Made by a program: the position numbers and the translations under genes. DNA of 64,000 bases from Manis javanica (taxonomy: Eukaryota; Chordata; Mammalia; Pholidota; Manidae), in NCBI RefSeq assembly GCF_040802235.1, contig NC_133158.1:22509001-22573000 (forward strand), in the 5' to 3' direction. The first letter of the stretch is position 1; each line of letters begins with the position of its first letter. Below the pieces are notes generated by a model. That model was not told the DNA's origin. It saw only the letters and a program-made list of their open reading frames with translations, and did not search any database. Positions 25,126-38,199 of this stretch are shown here, in pieces.

Positions 25126-26047
25126 AGATTCTAAATATACTAGAGAAACATAAATTTAAATACATCTGTGCTCATTCCAAGTATGCTATTAGAGTGTCAT
25201 CTAAATCTAATGGTGTAAAAAATAGAACATATTAAAATGATAATTAATGTTAAAATTAAATTTACACCTCTACCCTTGGCAACCATGGTAATCCACTCTA
25301 TGATGAAGCAATCAGGAAATTTAAGTTGTTATTTATTACATTAGTTACAAATTGTATTTCACCTACCTTTGTAGTTGATGTTTATTGTGTGCTTTTCAGG
25401 CATTTGGCATAATAGGACACTTCAAAAGTTCATGTAGGTAATAGGAAATAGGTGATGGTAAAACTTGCCATTATAAACATCTCTCAATTTAGAAACAAAT
25501 CTATAAATTACAAAGAAATAGAGTCTATGTGAGAAGTGTGATAATTTCTTTGTCAAATGGCTTAAAGATTGTAAGATACGTAACTGGCTTCTCTCAATGC
25601 TCAGAAGTACTACTTATTTTTATGTTAACCTTCATTTAACTTAATAAAACTTGTTAGGTTCATATATGATGGCATTTTATTTTGAACGAAAATAATGAAA
25701 TGAAGTATTGGACTTGGCCAAACAACATTTTTGGAATAAAGGTTTGTTTGATTTAGAACTGAATATGTTTCCACTTTGTTTGGTATATTTAATAATAAAG
25801 ATAAAAGCCAACAATCAAAACGTATTTTACTTTCAATTTAGAATTATGACACTTCTAAATCAGGTTATGCTGCAATAACCAACAGCCCCTAAATCTCCTT
25901 TTTTCTTTAAAAGAAGAGCTTTTGCTCATTGTATTCAATGATTTATTATCAGAAAATGTCAATATAATCTACTTGAAGTAGAGACAACGCAGATGCAAAC
26001 AAGAAGGCAAATAACATTTCATGCATGTTACTGAGTGCATTCTTCAC
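25126..26047. other. Unassigned AT-rich sequence
   Basis: Nothing recognised. Confidence 0.4.
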
Positions 26048-26810
26048 ACTTTTTTTTGTTTTCCAACTTCACTTAGATACAACTGACATAATATTATGTG
26101 ACTTTAAGGTTTACAACATAATGATTTGAAATATTGAAAATTTATTACCATAATAAAGTTAGTTAACACATCCGTCATCTCACATAGTCACATTTTTTTA
26201 ATGTGCTGATTTTTAAGATTTTAACAACTTTCAGACACATAATATAGTATTGTTAGTTATAGTCACTATGCTGCATATTACATGCCCAGAATTCATTCAT
26301 CTTACAACTGGAAGTTTGTACCCTTTGACCACCTTCACCTACCTCTCACTCCTGCCCATACCTTTCCTGGCAACTGTTCATCTGCTCTCTGTTTCTATGA
26401 GTCTGGTTTTTTAGAGTTCACAAATAGGTGAGATTATACAGCATTTGTCTTTTTGTGATTGGCTATTTCACTTATAATGTTCTCAGGGTTCATCCACGTT
26501 GTAGCATGTGTCAGAATTTCGTTCCTTTTGAGGCTAAATCATATTCCATTGTGTCTATATTCCACATTTTGTTTATCCATTCATATGTTGACGGTCACTT
26601 GGGTTGCTTCCACCTCTTGGCTATTGTGAACAATGTTGCTGTGAACATGGGAGTGCAGATATTTCTTCAAGATAGTGATTTCATTTCCTTCAGATGCAAA
26701 CCAGCAGTGGAATAGCTAGGTCATAGTTCTATTTTTAATTTTTTGAGGAACCTCCAAACTGTTCTCTTCAGTGGCTCTACCAATGTGCAGTCCCACAATA
26801 TCACTCAGTA
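26048..26810 (-). mobile_element. Old L1 (L1M-type) 3' fragment
   Basis: Antisense L1 3' end. A T-run at 26051-26058 marks the tail. 'caactgacataatattatgt' and 'taaggtttacaacataatg' lie in the 3' UTR. 'atattccattgtgtctatat', 'ttggctattgtgaacaatg' and 'tttttgaggaacctccaaac' are antisense ORF2 C-terminal landmarks. It is diverged from the young L1 copies, and its 3' UTR is of a different, older type. No usable reading frame; 5'-truncated near 26810. Confidence 0.88.
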
Positions 26811-29800
26811 CCTCAGGTGACTTTTTGTTTTCCCTTATTTGTACCTATTAAGGAGTGAATATTGATTTTGTCTGATAAGTAGTGAATATTGTACAAAATA
26901 ACAATACTAGGCAGGCACCTTGTTCATTGCCTTTTCACTCATCAATTCATTCATTTGGTAACTGTTCATCTGGATCATCTATGATACCCAAGACTGTTTG
27001 GGTATTAGAAAGACATACCTTCCACTCATGAATCTTAGAGCATTTTAAGATCTGTTTGAATTAAATCATCACATAAAATATCACCCATGCTAAGTACCCA
27101 GTAGAATAGCTACAAGATGTTATAAGAACATAAAATAATCAAATGAGGAGAGCCAGTGAAAACTTCCACAGGGGAATGATGACTAGGTGCTGACCCATTG
27201 GATGTGAGGGAAAATGGTCCTACATAATGAAGAGCAGATAAGCAGAGGGGGCATGGCAGGAATGAGAGACTAAAAAATGCAAGGTTAAGGTCCAGGTGAA
27301 TCAGAGGTCTAGGTGTAGGAGGAAGCTAGAGAATTCGTGTAGAACCTGACCAAAAGATATTATAGCTCAGGTTAAAGCTTTGGATTTTCTTCCTAAGAAA
27401 ATGGAAGAGCTTTTCATGACTCTGAGAATGAAGTAATACCATCAGACTTAGGTATTGAAATCATCATCCTGCCTACAATGTGGAAAACTTCATTTTTCAT
27501 TATTCCAATATTTGGCATAAGGAAATCAAGCAATGGCATAGGCAAGGGAGAGAATGAACACCTATCCAGGATTTCTTCCCCTTGACAACAAGGCAAAACT
27601 TCTTTTAAATATCACAAATTCTGAAATTTTGTTTGTTCTACATGTTACCTTTTTTACATAGTAGTCAGTTGAAACATTTGGGAAAAAAAACAAAGTAAAA
27701 GAACAGTTTACTAATTTTTTAAAGTCTAAGTCCAAAGTGGAAAGTTTAAGAAGTATATAAAATAATATTACAGAAAGATGAAATGACAAATGATGTATCT
27801 TTCCCAAAATTATTCATGAATAGTTCCCTAAACCTTTATGTTTTGAGGATAACAGGAGGTCTAACATCTGAAAACTTAATTAAAAACGTACAGACATGTA
27901 AGAGTCTCACTGTGGTATATGTCCTCCTAAGACAGTAAACATCATGCCCTCTGCTCCCTGTGTACACATGTCACCCTCCTTTCAAAAGTGGGGTCTGTTT
28001 CCTTCTCTTTGATTGCTCTGGATTCATGACTTGTTTTGACCAAAAGTGGAAGTGAAACTATGTCAATTCTTAGTCTTTCTTGAATTTTCCAGTTGGTTGC
28101 GATGTGAATGACCTCAGGTAACACTATGTAGATCCTAAGAACTGTCCAGTGACTCACAGAATTTTGAGAAATAATGAATTGTTTTAATTACCAGTTTTTG
28201 AAGTGACTTGTTATGGAGTGTGAAATAAATGGAACAATCACAATCACTTGGTTGATTTTTGCAAAGACAATAAAATGCTGCGAAGCATCTTCAAGTTTAC
28301 TATTTTCTGCACATTGCCGACTGATAATCTTATCTCTCATTAAAAATGTCCCAAGACTCACATGGTACAAACATGTCTCTGAAAGTTGGGTGTGGATTAT
28401 TTTAGACTTTCAAGTTTTTAAAATGATAAACTGCTAACCCAGACCAGGAAAATTTTTTTTTAAAAAAGGAATTTCTGTTAGATTCATTTTTACCTCCATG
28501 TAAATTATATATGCAGATTTGCTTAGAACTTGAACCAAGACCAAAATATAGGACGTAAATGCTGATTTTGGCCTTTGAGGGAAAAAAATGAAGAGTAAAA
28601 TGGGGTTCACGGATACCCATATACTTAAAGAATATGGATGACTTCTTTTCATTCTTTTATACTTCTCACAATTTATATTTCTTAACTGATCTTTTAAAAT
28701 ACATTTTGGACTTGAGTGTTATTTTTATAATATCAGGTTGTAAATATTATTGGTTAGAAGTCAAGCAAATTAACATGATATATTTCTTTGGACTCATGGT
28801 TAGCCAGAACAATTTAGAGGTGAAAATGAAGCCAAGGAGAATTATGTTCTGTTCTGTTATTTATTTATTTAAGCATAACTTTACTGTTACAATGAGTGTT
28901 ACCACTTGGATTTTTGTTTTATAGCATGACCTTTTGGTTTACTAACATATCCTCTGGTCACTAATGATAATAATAGTAAAAAGACATTGAGTTCCTCTGG
29001 TGTTACAATTTTAGCAGGTAAGAGAAATTCAGTTGACCAGACTGATAAAAAGGTACTTTTCATATGAAAGTCAGAGAGATGATCATCAGATATGTTACAT
29101 GGTTTAAAATTATAGTCATTGCATACCCATTTCCCTAAAAGGTACATTGTTCTTTTGTAGATTAAATGCTAAATTGATTCAATTCTCTATATAATTATGA
29201 TATGACTGCATATTTACTCATAGCAAATTAAAGAATGTTCATTTGCAGTTGCCATTCCTGCAGATGTCAAAATGCCACTTTTTATTGTGTATATTGTGAG
29301 ATGGCAAAATGAATAACCTTTCCTGCTTAAAGTTAGATTGCTTTTTAAATATGTCATTAATCATATTTCAGGCTCCAAAAGATCAAAATGAAATGGCCCA
29401 GAATTTAAAATTTTCCAGGGTGATAAACATTTAGCAGTTTAGTAATGTTGGACTGCATTTCAGGTGTGTTGGTGAATTCTAAAGATGATGCACTTCTCCC
29501 TTCTTTCAGTTGTTTTTATGTGGTAGTGGGTGTAATTAGTATGACTACAAGAGTTGTGACCCCAAAGACAGACAAATATCTGTAAGATTTGTGGTCCAGC
29601 ATGAGAATAACATGAAATGGATATGGAATTAATTTAGCTGCAAAGAGTACACCGAAAAAAGTTAGCTCTAACCTGGATCAGGGGTTGCAAAATTTAATCA
29701 CAGGAAGCTATTTAAGAATGTAACTAAGACTCACAAAAATATCCATCTCCATCTGAAGGGTTTAAACTTGAAGTTTCCAATTGTTGTAACAAATAAAATT

Positions 29801-32384
29801 ATAATAGAGTTTCAGGGTGTCTCTGTGAGTGTTATGTAGACAATTATCCAAGACCCCAGCACCTATATATCCTAAAATTTCTGCTCCCCTCAAAATTTTA
29901 ATTCATTTGAGGTGGCAAGTAAGGTTATAAAAACTCCTTCCACAATAAACTTTTTTTAACATGGGAAAGATTTTACCCAGGAAAATGTAGAGATAGTGAC
30001 ATTTATCAAACCCATGGTACTATACCTTTGAGGTACATTTATAATTAAGTTTATGCTAATTAGGGCCACTTCTGTGTGTTGGTATATAAAGTGTTTGTAA
30101 TGCTTAAAACTCTGAAGATTCTCTGCCCAATTAGGCTTGTGTTTTTACTCTTAAGTTTGTAATTAAATAATTAACTTTAAACATAACAGTTTAAGTTGAA
30201 AAATATAAGAAAATTTATTAATTTTTAAAAAAGAGTTGAAATTGTTAAAAAGTTAAGCTTTATTATTTTGTGAGGGTAATATACAAGATTTAAATACTCA
30301 TAAGGATTTTTCTTATTAGGTTCCTAGTGTTGACTAGTCAGATCTTTAAGACACTTAAGAAAATACTTTATTTCCATTTTATAAATGTCATTTAAAATAT
30401 TTAAAGAAATTGAAAAAACAATAAAAGTTGTAAATGGGCCTGATTGTTTAAATATGTTTAGTTGACTCAACCAGAAATAATTGCACACTAGTGAGGGCAA
30501 ATGTGAAGATTTTGTTTACTAACATTATAAAAATAATATTTATAGAAAGTAAGCTTAACATTGTAAAAGGAAAACAGCAGTTAGATTTAAAATGTTAATA
30601 AATTGTATATTAATTTACAATCCTCAGTGAGCACTTAGATCTTGAGTTCTGTGGAGATAGAGGGAGTTGCCAAAGATTACGGAACAGACACTGAAACTCA
30701 AATTTTAATATACAAATTCAGCGGCTGTGGTTTCCATATTCATTCTCAAAGAGACTAAGTATTTCTAGACGTGTACAAAATTTTAGAGTGAAAGAATCTA
30801 AAGTTGTGAAACACTGTGAATCTTGTACTGTTAATTTTCTTGTTTAAAATATACAAAAGCCAAAAGAAAATAAAACCTACTGTATTTTAAGATGTCAAAA
30901 TAATGTAAATAAGACTTTATCTACCATTGTTTTTCTCTTCCCAGTTTAAAAAAGTTTATCTTCAAAGCTATGATTTCTAACTGTCAACAGAGACAGCAGT
31001 TCTCCTGCTGTTGACTTTTTAAAATGGTATAGTTATTTTGAGTATATTCACACTGTTTTCTTATTTAGAATACATAATAATTCATTTTACATTATTTATT
31101 GCCTCTGAACAGATTTGAGCAATGCATCTGAGTAATATCTACAAAAATGTTATTTTTTCATTATCCTCTTCTTATCAGTTTTGATGATGATCCTCTGATA
31201 CAAATCCAAATGGAAGGCAAATAGACCCATACTTTTATTCATATACACACACATGCTTTATATTTTATACAGCTGAATCAGCTTCTTCACAAAGGAACTA
31301 TATAAACAGATTCCATTTTTTTTCAATGCCTCTTCTCTCTTAGCCCTTTTATTATAATTTTTTAAATGTTTAATTACTTTCACGTATTTCTTCTGTTTAT
31401 GGATCCTTTATAGCTCTTCTCACTGGTAGGTCAATTTTAAATACCTATGGATGGCATGTTAAAATTGTTGTCTAGTATTGGAGCACCTATTTATTGGTGT
31501 TGTGTTACACTTAAATATTTCACATGGCCAAAAATGTACCAGACCAGTGTCCTTCTTCAAAAAAAGTGTCTTATGCTCCCTACATCTGATATTTACATCA
31601 GAGGTGTTAAAAAGGCAATGAACCAAGTCTTATTGAAAGAGATGGAAGAATCATCTTTTTTAAATATTAATGTCAGAAAAGCAGAAATTGCTTTTTGATT
31701 TAGGATATGTAAATATTCATTCTTAATAAAGGACTGACTTGAAAACATAAAACTCTGCTAAACAATTGATGAACCATGGAAGAACCTTTTTCTTTTTATT
31801 TGAAGAAACCACATAAAGCAGGTATACCATCATGGGGAGAGTAGGTAATTTCTATATCATTGTCAAAAAAACAAAAATTGTTTCTTGATTTAGGATCCCA
31901 TAAACTCATACAGAGGTATGAATGGCTGGAAGAAATCAATACCATCCATTGTTCCTCGGATGGTGGGCTATGCACATATTCTAGCCTCTGAACATTTCCA
32001 AAATAGTTTCTCAAATATGGCAAATTTGGAAAAAATAAATTCCTTTCATAGCTGACTCCTGCAGGAAGGTGACATATCTTATAATGACTCTGTTAAGATG
32101 TTCATTTAATATTCAGCACTCCTAAGGATTACTCTTCTAGTCTTAGTGAGTACTTTAGGAGAAAATGATGAGCAGGTTGACAGTGTTGTCAGGTTTGTGG
32201 TTGAGATGAAGCTAGTAGTAGACTTGTGAATGATGTGAAATATAAGTCCTCCTGGGTTCCCCAAACCTGCACCTGGTTTCACAACCTCTGCTTTATCCTT
32301 CAGTTGTGACATCTGAAATTCTTAGTGTAATGACAAAATCTGTCTTTCCCTTTTGGTCTGTCAGAAGGGGCAGTAGTGAAAAAT
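26811..32384. other. Long unassigned AT-rich stretch
   Basis: More than 5 kb without a gene or confidently recognised repeat. 27,000-27,250 has weak L2-like texture. An interrupted hairpin lies at 30983-31015 (outer arms 'gtcaacag' / 'ctgttgac', inner arms 'acagcag' / 'ctgctgt'). Short frames on both strands carry no motif. Confidence 0.4.
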
Positions 32385-32615
32385 TCAAGTTGAGAGTCAT
32401 GTACATCTGGATTTGAATATTGGTCTGCTAAGCCACTTACCAGCATATTGGGTTGACCTAGGACATATATTTTGAATTCTCAGTTTTCCTACTTGTAAAA
32501 CTGGAAAATAATAGTAGCCCTATCTCCTATTGTTGTTTGGAGGACTAACTAACTTTAATGAACCTAAAGGTCTTAGCACAATGCATGACATATAGTAATT
32601 ACTCAGGGAGTTTTA
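32385..32615 (+). repeat. MIR SINE
   Basis: A well-preserved plus-orientation MIR: 'catctggatttgaatattgg', 'taagccacttaccagca', 'cagttttcctacttgtaaaa', 'aataatagtagccctatc', 'gttgtttggaggactaa', 'tagcacaatgcatgacatat'. Confidence 0.88.
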
Positions 32616-32739
32616 AGTAGTATAGTATCATCGTATTCATTAGGAATAAAGAAACACTGTATAGGGAAAGTGGTAGCCCCTGAGGACATTCAGTGACCCT
32701 GTAGAATTTGGCCAATCTCCATTACAAATGCATGATACT

Positions 32740-32990
32740 CAGTTCAGATTAGTAGTAATAACAAGAATATCCACTCACTTTATATAGTTGCAGACACTTT
32801 CCCAAGTTGTTTACACAGACTCACATATTTAATTATCTTAGAAACCCTCAGAGATAAGTGATAGAAATCCACATTCTACAGATAAGTAAAATGCGATCCA
32901 GAGAAGTAAATTACTCAAACTCAACAGTCATTGACAGGAGAGCCAGAATACCAAAACTTTTGCTAAAATCAATGCGTTTTACCACAATAT
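32740..32990 (-). repeat. MIR SINE
   Basis: Antisense MIR: 'ttacacagactcacatattt', 'attctacagataagtaaaat', 'agagaagtaaattactcaaa' and 'agccagaataccaaaac' follow the reverse complement of the MIR core. It lies about 125 bp from a plus-oriented MIR. Confidence 0.82.
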
Positions 32991-33559
32991 TCTACATCTC
33001 TAAGCTGAAAACCGAGGCACCCCCAAGCACTCCAGCAAACTCAAAGAGGCATCAAAGATTATGATTCAGAGTTCCAGAGAAACACAGTCCTTTTTTGACC
33101 TCTCTCAGCCACATCATGAACTACTACTTTGAGGTAGTTTTGTTTCAACATTATATTGTACTACTTTTCCTTTTGATAAAAGCAAATTCTGCATGAAAAT
33201 CAGTGTAGAAGAGGAAATAAGGCTTGACATTCTTATTCCAAGGTTTGAGAAGTTGTGCTCTACCTAAGGAGCATACTCAGCATAAATAAAAATAGTTACT
33301 TAAGAATGAAATAAAAATAGTATGCTTTCTTCCAATTGATACATATTATACTTTTAAACAGTACGTTGTTGGAATGTAAATTGTTTGAACCAAACTGCTT
33401 TTTAAATGGAATTTTTAGGTCTTTATTTTGGCCTAGGGATTCCATGTGAAAATTACTGATGCACTAAGGCAACTTGATCATAAAAAGTTGTAGAACCTTG
33501 TTCAGCCCCTCAGGGGAAACTATTTGACATGTAGGGATCAGTTCAGTCAAACCTTAATG
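32991..33559. other. Unassigned sequence
   Basis: Nothing recognised. Confidence 0.4.
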
Positions 33560-33950
33560 AGCCTATAATTTCTCAGGTACTCCAAAATTCCTTTCTCAAA
33601 GAGCTCACAGCAAAATAAGGGAAACAGGCAGAAAAGTTCATAAGGGAGTGTAGTATTGTCAGAAGGACCAGATCCTTCTAGGCAGGTCACATAAAGATTC
33701 AGAAAGGCTGTGGCTATTAAAAATGGGAAGAAATTTTACTGGGTGGAAAAGCAACCATAAGAAACACCCAAGAAGAGAAGGATGAATGAGAGAGATAAAA
33801 ATATATAGCATTTATAGAATAATGATGACAGTAATATAATGGAGCATACACTAATTACACACATGATCACTTATTAAATACTTGTTAGGTCTCAGGCAAT
33901 GTATTAGTCACTCCGTTGTGAAAATCAAAGTCAGAGTGACTTTCCTCAGG
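33560..33950. repeat. Probable L2 LINE fragments
   Basis: 'caaagagctcacagcaaaat' with '..ggaaacaggcagaaaagt' resembles the 'gagctcacag' block of L2, and 'cttattaaatacttgttagg' with 'caggcaatgtattag' resembles its 'tattgagcacctactatg' block. Diverged; orientation is not certain. Confidence 0.45.
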
Positions 33951-36686
33951 GTCCTATATCTCTTGAGGTTCCCAAAAAGAAAACTGTGTTCATGCAAATG
34001 CTAGGAGATGAGATTGGAAGGTAAGGATATAGGTGGAAGGAATATATTGCCTTTAACTTCTAAAGAGGCAAGAAACTTTCAGAATAATAAATACAGGGTC
34101 TAATTACTTTGGATTAACTAAGTAGCCAAATGCATTCACAAATATTGATATTATTCAAATTAGCTTCATCTTACTGAAAAAGATGCTGAATTTTTGTACA
34201 CTCCTGCTGAATAAATGAGAGACACATGTATATTTTTTTCTAGAATCATGACTTATTCAGTTTATGATCTAATTATTGGTTGAGAAGATAAGTAAATATC
34301 AAATTATCATATGAAAAATGTGAGCCTGGTAGTAATTAATGCAATAAAATAGATTGTTCAATATGTGAACAACTTCATTGTAAATTCTAGGAAAAGGGCT
34401 TGATTTCTGAAGACAGATAATAACATCCAAAAATCTTGAGGATTAAATTAAGAGATAATTAAAATATTTGCAGGATGTAGTATTTAAATTCAGTAAATTA
34501 ATTCAGTGACTCTGGCACAATGACACTGTTGAATCTGATTTGCCCTGTCTGAAGGGAATGACTCAGGTGGTTAGGATACAATGATAACTTTCCTTTGTTA
34601 TCTTGTTAATCCTAGATAGCCCTGGAGTGTTGACTGGAAACCTGTATTTCATTGCATATTATGTCAGGCCACACACAACAATGCATAAATAATTACACAT
34701 AATTGGTATCATGTAACTAAAACACATTAGTCATAAGTCCTCACCTACTTAGTGGGCTAGGAAAATCACCTTTCCTATAATATCTCTCAATGACTGTGAT
34801 ATGAATACACAGCTAGAACAATCCTATCCTCACATGCAGTCACCACTCATTTATCTGTCCATTCAGGAGAGATTTTCATGCTTACTGCCAGCCACTGTGT
34901 CTGCAAAAGTATTACTGATTCAAAAAAGAAAGACATGATTTCCAGCTAGGAAACAGGGAAAGTCTTCAAGATGGTTGTCAAATATAATCCATGTATTAAA
35001 GAATGGTCTCTTCAGTTATGTGTGCTAACATGAGTTTTTACCATTTCAGTCATAGACTTTGTAGGGACAGGAGGGTAGAAATATAAAATACAGGAGAGGA
35101 GTATTTGCAAAGGCATGATGACTGGTAATATTAATTGAAGAGCTCTTTATTTATATTCACCAGTGTGAGCCTCTTTCTAATTAGCCATCATATAACTTGA
35201 ATGAAGGTTGTTATTAGTTGCTGCTTATTTGCCCAGTGAATCAAGCCTTATAGATGTTAAAAGCTGAGTTTCTGTGTGTGGCAGGAAGAGATCAAGAGAA
35301 AATAGATGTAATGAAATAGAATAACATCTTCTTACTTCCTCCATTACTAGTTCAGTTCAGCCAATGGTTATTAAGCACCTTCTGTGTTTTCTGTGAAATT
35401 ATGTAGAAACAAATTTAAGAAAAGACAAATTTCCTGTCTCACAAGTCAATAGGAACAGAAGGATCTGTAAGAATCATGATAAATAATAAATAAAACAACA
35501 TAGACATAGTAAAAAGGCAGCCCAGAAGAGGTATAGATAATGATATTGGCCAAGAAAAAAGACTTCATAAAATTAGTCTCAATATGTTGAGCAAAGACAT
35601 TTCTCACTCTGTGCCCTACCTTAAATGATTCACAAATAACTAGGAGAACAAGAAACAGAAACCAAAATTCCAATGTCAATGAAACATGGAGACAAGTATA
35701 AATCAAAAAACTACATGAACACAAACCAGAGGGATAAATGGTAAATGTAAAGGTAGAGAGGAAACGTCATACCAAAGTGCTTTCACAGGAGATAACTGCA
35801 AGAAGTAAGTGGCTTTGCAAATTATCCACCAAAGGCTAAGGAAGCTAGTGCCTCCTTGTAGCTTACAAGGTAGTGGCAGGGATGCTGAAACTGAAAATAG
35901 AAGGCATATTTGACAGTCTCTCACTTGGGCTCCCAGATCTCTCTTTCTCTGTCCCTATAGAAGATTAGAGGAATATTTGAAGAGAAATTAAGTTAGAGAG
36001 GCTCCAGAGTTTCAGTCTTAGGACAGAAAAGAAAATAGCATGAGGTTTGAGATAGAAAACATAATTTAGATGATCCTCTATGGATGGGACAAATTGAAAG
36101 ACCCCAATTATAGACTCTAAAAGATCCATGTTTAGAAATTTTTCAACAAAAAATACCATTCATAATCTAAGAATTAAGACAACCAGCCCACAAATACAGA
36201 TATTTGAATGAATAGCTAGATTTACCATATCTTTGAGGAAACCCTCCATATAAAAGAGTAGAGCTTCTGACTAAATAATAGCTATTAAAATATTAAAATA
36301 GCATTATGAAGAAACAAGAAAACTTCACAAGGAATCATCATTTCCCCATAAAGATTATAAAACTTTTTCACCCATGAAAAGGAGGTTTAAAAAATAAAAG
36401 GATGCAAATATGGAAATTAGAAATACTTTTTGGGAATTTAAAATATGACAGCCAAAATAAAAACAAGTAAAATGATAATAAAGTAAAACTACATTCAGCA
36501 CAGAGTTATAAGATAAAGTTGAGGAATTATCCAGAAAGGAAATTAGAAATAAAAATAAGTTGATAATAGCAGCAATAAGATAAGAAAGGCAAAGAATTAA
36601 TCTATGAGGTACAAAATCCCAAGGAATTTCTAAAGGAGACAAGATAAAAGAAAAAAAAATGGAAGGGGAAATAATATAAAATATTA
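33951..36686. other. Unassigned AT-rich sequence
   Basis: No gene. 'ggttattaagcaccttctgt' at about 35365-35385 is L2-like. The stretch 35430-36680 is A-rich and could be an old LINE interior in plus orientation, but no ORF1 or ORF2 motif is visible. Hydrophobic minus-strand frames (for example 36355-36735, 126 codons) are the antisense of A-rich DNA. Confidence 0.35.
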
Positions 36687-36874
36687 TCACATAAAGATAT
36701 AGTATATATACACAATGGACTATAATCAGCCACAAAAAAGAATGACATCTATTTTCAACAACATGATGGACCTAGAATGTGTTATGCTAAGTGAAATTAG
36801 AGAAAGACACATACCATCTGATTTTACTTATATGTGGAATCTAAGAAACAAAGCCAACAAACAAACAAACAAAT
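36687..36874 (+). mobile_element. Old L1 3' end, left part (split by insertion)
   Basis: Plus-strand L1 ORF2 C-terminus running into 3' UTR: 'cacaatggactataatcagc', 'aaaaaagaatgacatct', 'aacaacatgatggacctag' and 'tatgtggaatctaagaaaca' are the sense-strand landmarks. An (AAAC)n stretch follows at 36855-36873. The element resumes at 39164, so this and that piece are one L1 interrupted by the 36887-39151 element. Confidence 0.88.
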
Positions 36875-36889
36875 AGCTCAGAAACAACT

Positions 36890-37140
36890 CCTGCTTTTTT
36901 CTCACTATTAGTTGCATGAAATATCTTTTTCTATCCCTTCACTTTTAGTCTGTTTATGTCTTTGGGTTTGAAGTGAGTCTCTTGTAGGCAGCCTATAGTT
37001 GGGTCTTGTTTTTTTATCCATTCAGTAACTCTACGTCTTTTGATTGGTGCATTCAGACCATTTACATTTAGGTTGATTAACGATAGGTATGTACTTATTG
37101 CCATTGCAGGCTTTAAATTCGTGGTTACCAAAGGTTCAAG
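36890..37140 (-). pseudogene. L1 ORF2 N-terminal (endonuclease) fragment
   Basis: A minus-strand frame (37131-36931) encodes the beginning of the APE-like endonuclease of ORF2. Visible are 'LINLNVNGLNAPIKRRR' (the Asn of the first endonuclease motif) and 'CLQETHFKPKD' (the catalytic Glu of QETH). Similarity runs past the stop to about 36890 and then ends. The remaining endonuclease motifs, the reverse transcriptase and the Cys-rich tail are absent, so no activity is expected. Confidence 0.85.
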
Positions 37141-37327
37141 GGTAATTCCCTTACTATCTAACAGTCTAATTTAACTCACTTCATATGCTATTAACAAACA
37201 CAACCTAAAGGTTTTTTTTCCCCCCTCCTTTTTCTTCCTCCTCCATTCTTTGTATGTTATGGATCATATTCTGTACTCTTTGTCTATCCCTTGGGTGACA
37301 TCCATTTAGCTTTAGGAATACTTCCAT

Positions 37328-38199
37328 CTATAGGAGTCCCTCCAAAATGTACTGTAGAGGTGGTTTGTGGGAGTTAATTCTCTCAGCTTTTGCTTATCTG
37401 GAAATTAAGTTTAATCCCTCCTTCAAATTTAAGTGATAATCTTGCCAGGTAGAGTATTCTTGGTTTGAGGCCCTTCTGTTTCATTACATTAAATATATCA
37501 TGCCACTTCCTTCTGGCCTGTAAGGTTTCTGTTGAGAAGTCTGATGATAGCCTAATGGGTTTTCCTTTGTATGTTATCTTTTTTCTCTCTAGCTGCTTTT
37601 AAAAGTCTGTCTTTATCCTTGATCTTAGCCATTTTAATTATTATATGTCTTAATGTTGTCTTCCTTGGGTCCCTTCCTTGTGCTGGGGAGATCATGCACC
37701 TCCATGGCTTGAGAGACTATCTCCTTCCCCACATTGGGAAAGTTTCCAGCAATTACCTCCTCAAAGACACTTTCTATCTCTTTTTCTCTCTCTTCTTCTT
37801 CTGGTACCCCTATAATGCGAATATTGTTCCATTTGGATTGGTCATACAGTTCTCTCAATATTCTTTCATTCTTAGAGATTCTTTTTTCTCTCTGTGCCTC
37901 AGCTTCTTTGTATATCTCTTCTCTAATTTCTCTTCCATTTACCGTCTCTTCTACTATATGCAATCTGCTTTTAAATCCCTCCATTGTATGTTTCATTTCA
38001 GATACAGAATTTCTTAATGATTGAATCTCCAACTTAAATTCATTCCTGAGTTCTTGGATATTTTTCTGTACCTCCATAAGCATGTTTATAATTTTTATTT
38101 TGAACTCTCTTTCAGAAGATTGGTGAGTTTAGTCTCATTTGGTCCTTTTTCTGGGGTTTGTGAGATTTTGGTCTGAACCATGTTCTTTTGATGTTTCAT
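37328..38199 (-). pseudogene. L1 ORF1 (RNA-binding chaperone), frameshifted
   Basis: ORF1p is the trimeric nucleic-acid chaperone of L1 particles. The start ATG is at 38199-38197 ('MKHQKNMVQTKIS'). A frameshift at about 38117 precedes a 149-codon open stretch (38083-37634) with a coiled-coil-like region ('MLMEVQKNIQELRNEF', 'SEMKHTMEGFKSRL') and the RNA-recognition part ('WNNIRIIGVPEEEE'). A second shift near 37634 leads into the C-terminal domain, which ends at a TAG at 37330-37328. Total length of about 290 codons is in the normal range. The plus-strand frames over the same bases (37571-38024) are shadows. Confidence 0.88.

Noticed and set aside
36355-36735. 126-codon hydrophobic minus frame resembling a multi-pass membrane protein
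   Set aside because: It is the antisense of A-rich DNA, its right end overlaps the plus-strand L1 3' end, and T-rich codons give Phe/Leu/Ile by composition alone.
36855-36873. (AAAC)n as a separate microsatellite
   Set aside because: It is part of the A-rich 3' UTR normally present in this old L1 type, so it is reported with the L1.
37571-38024. 148- and 96-codon plus-strand frames rich in Phe/Leu/Ser
   Set aside because: They are the antisense of the L1 ORF1 remnant, which explains their length; the minus strand carries the recognisable protein.
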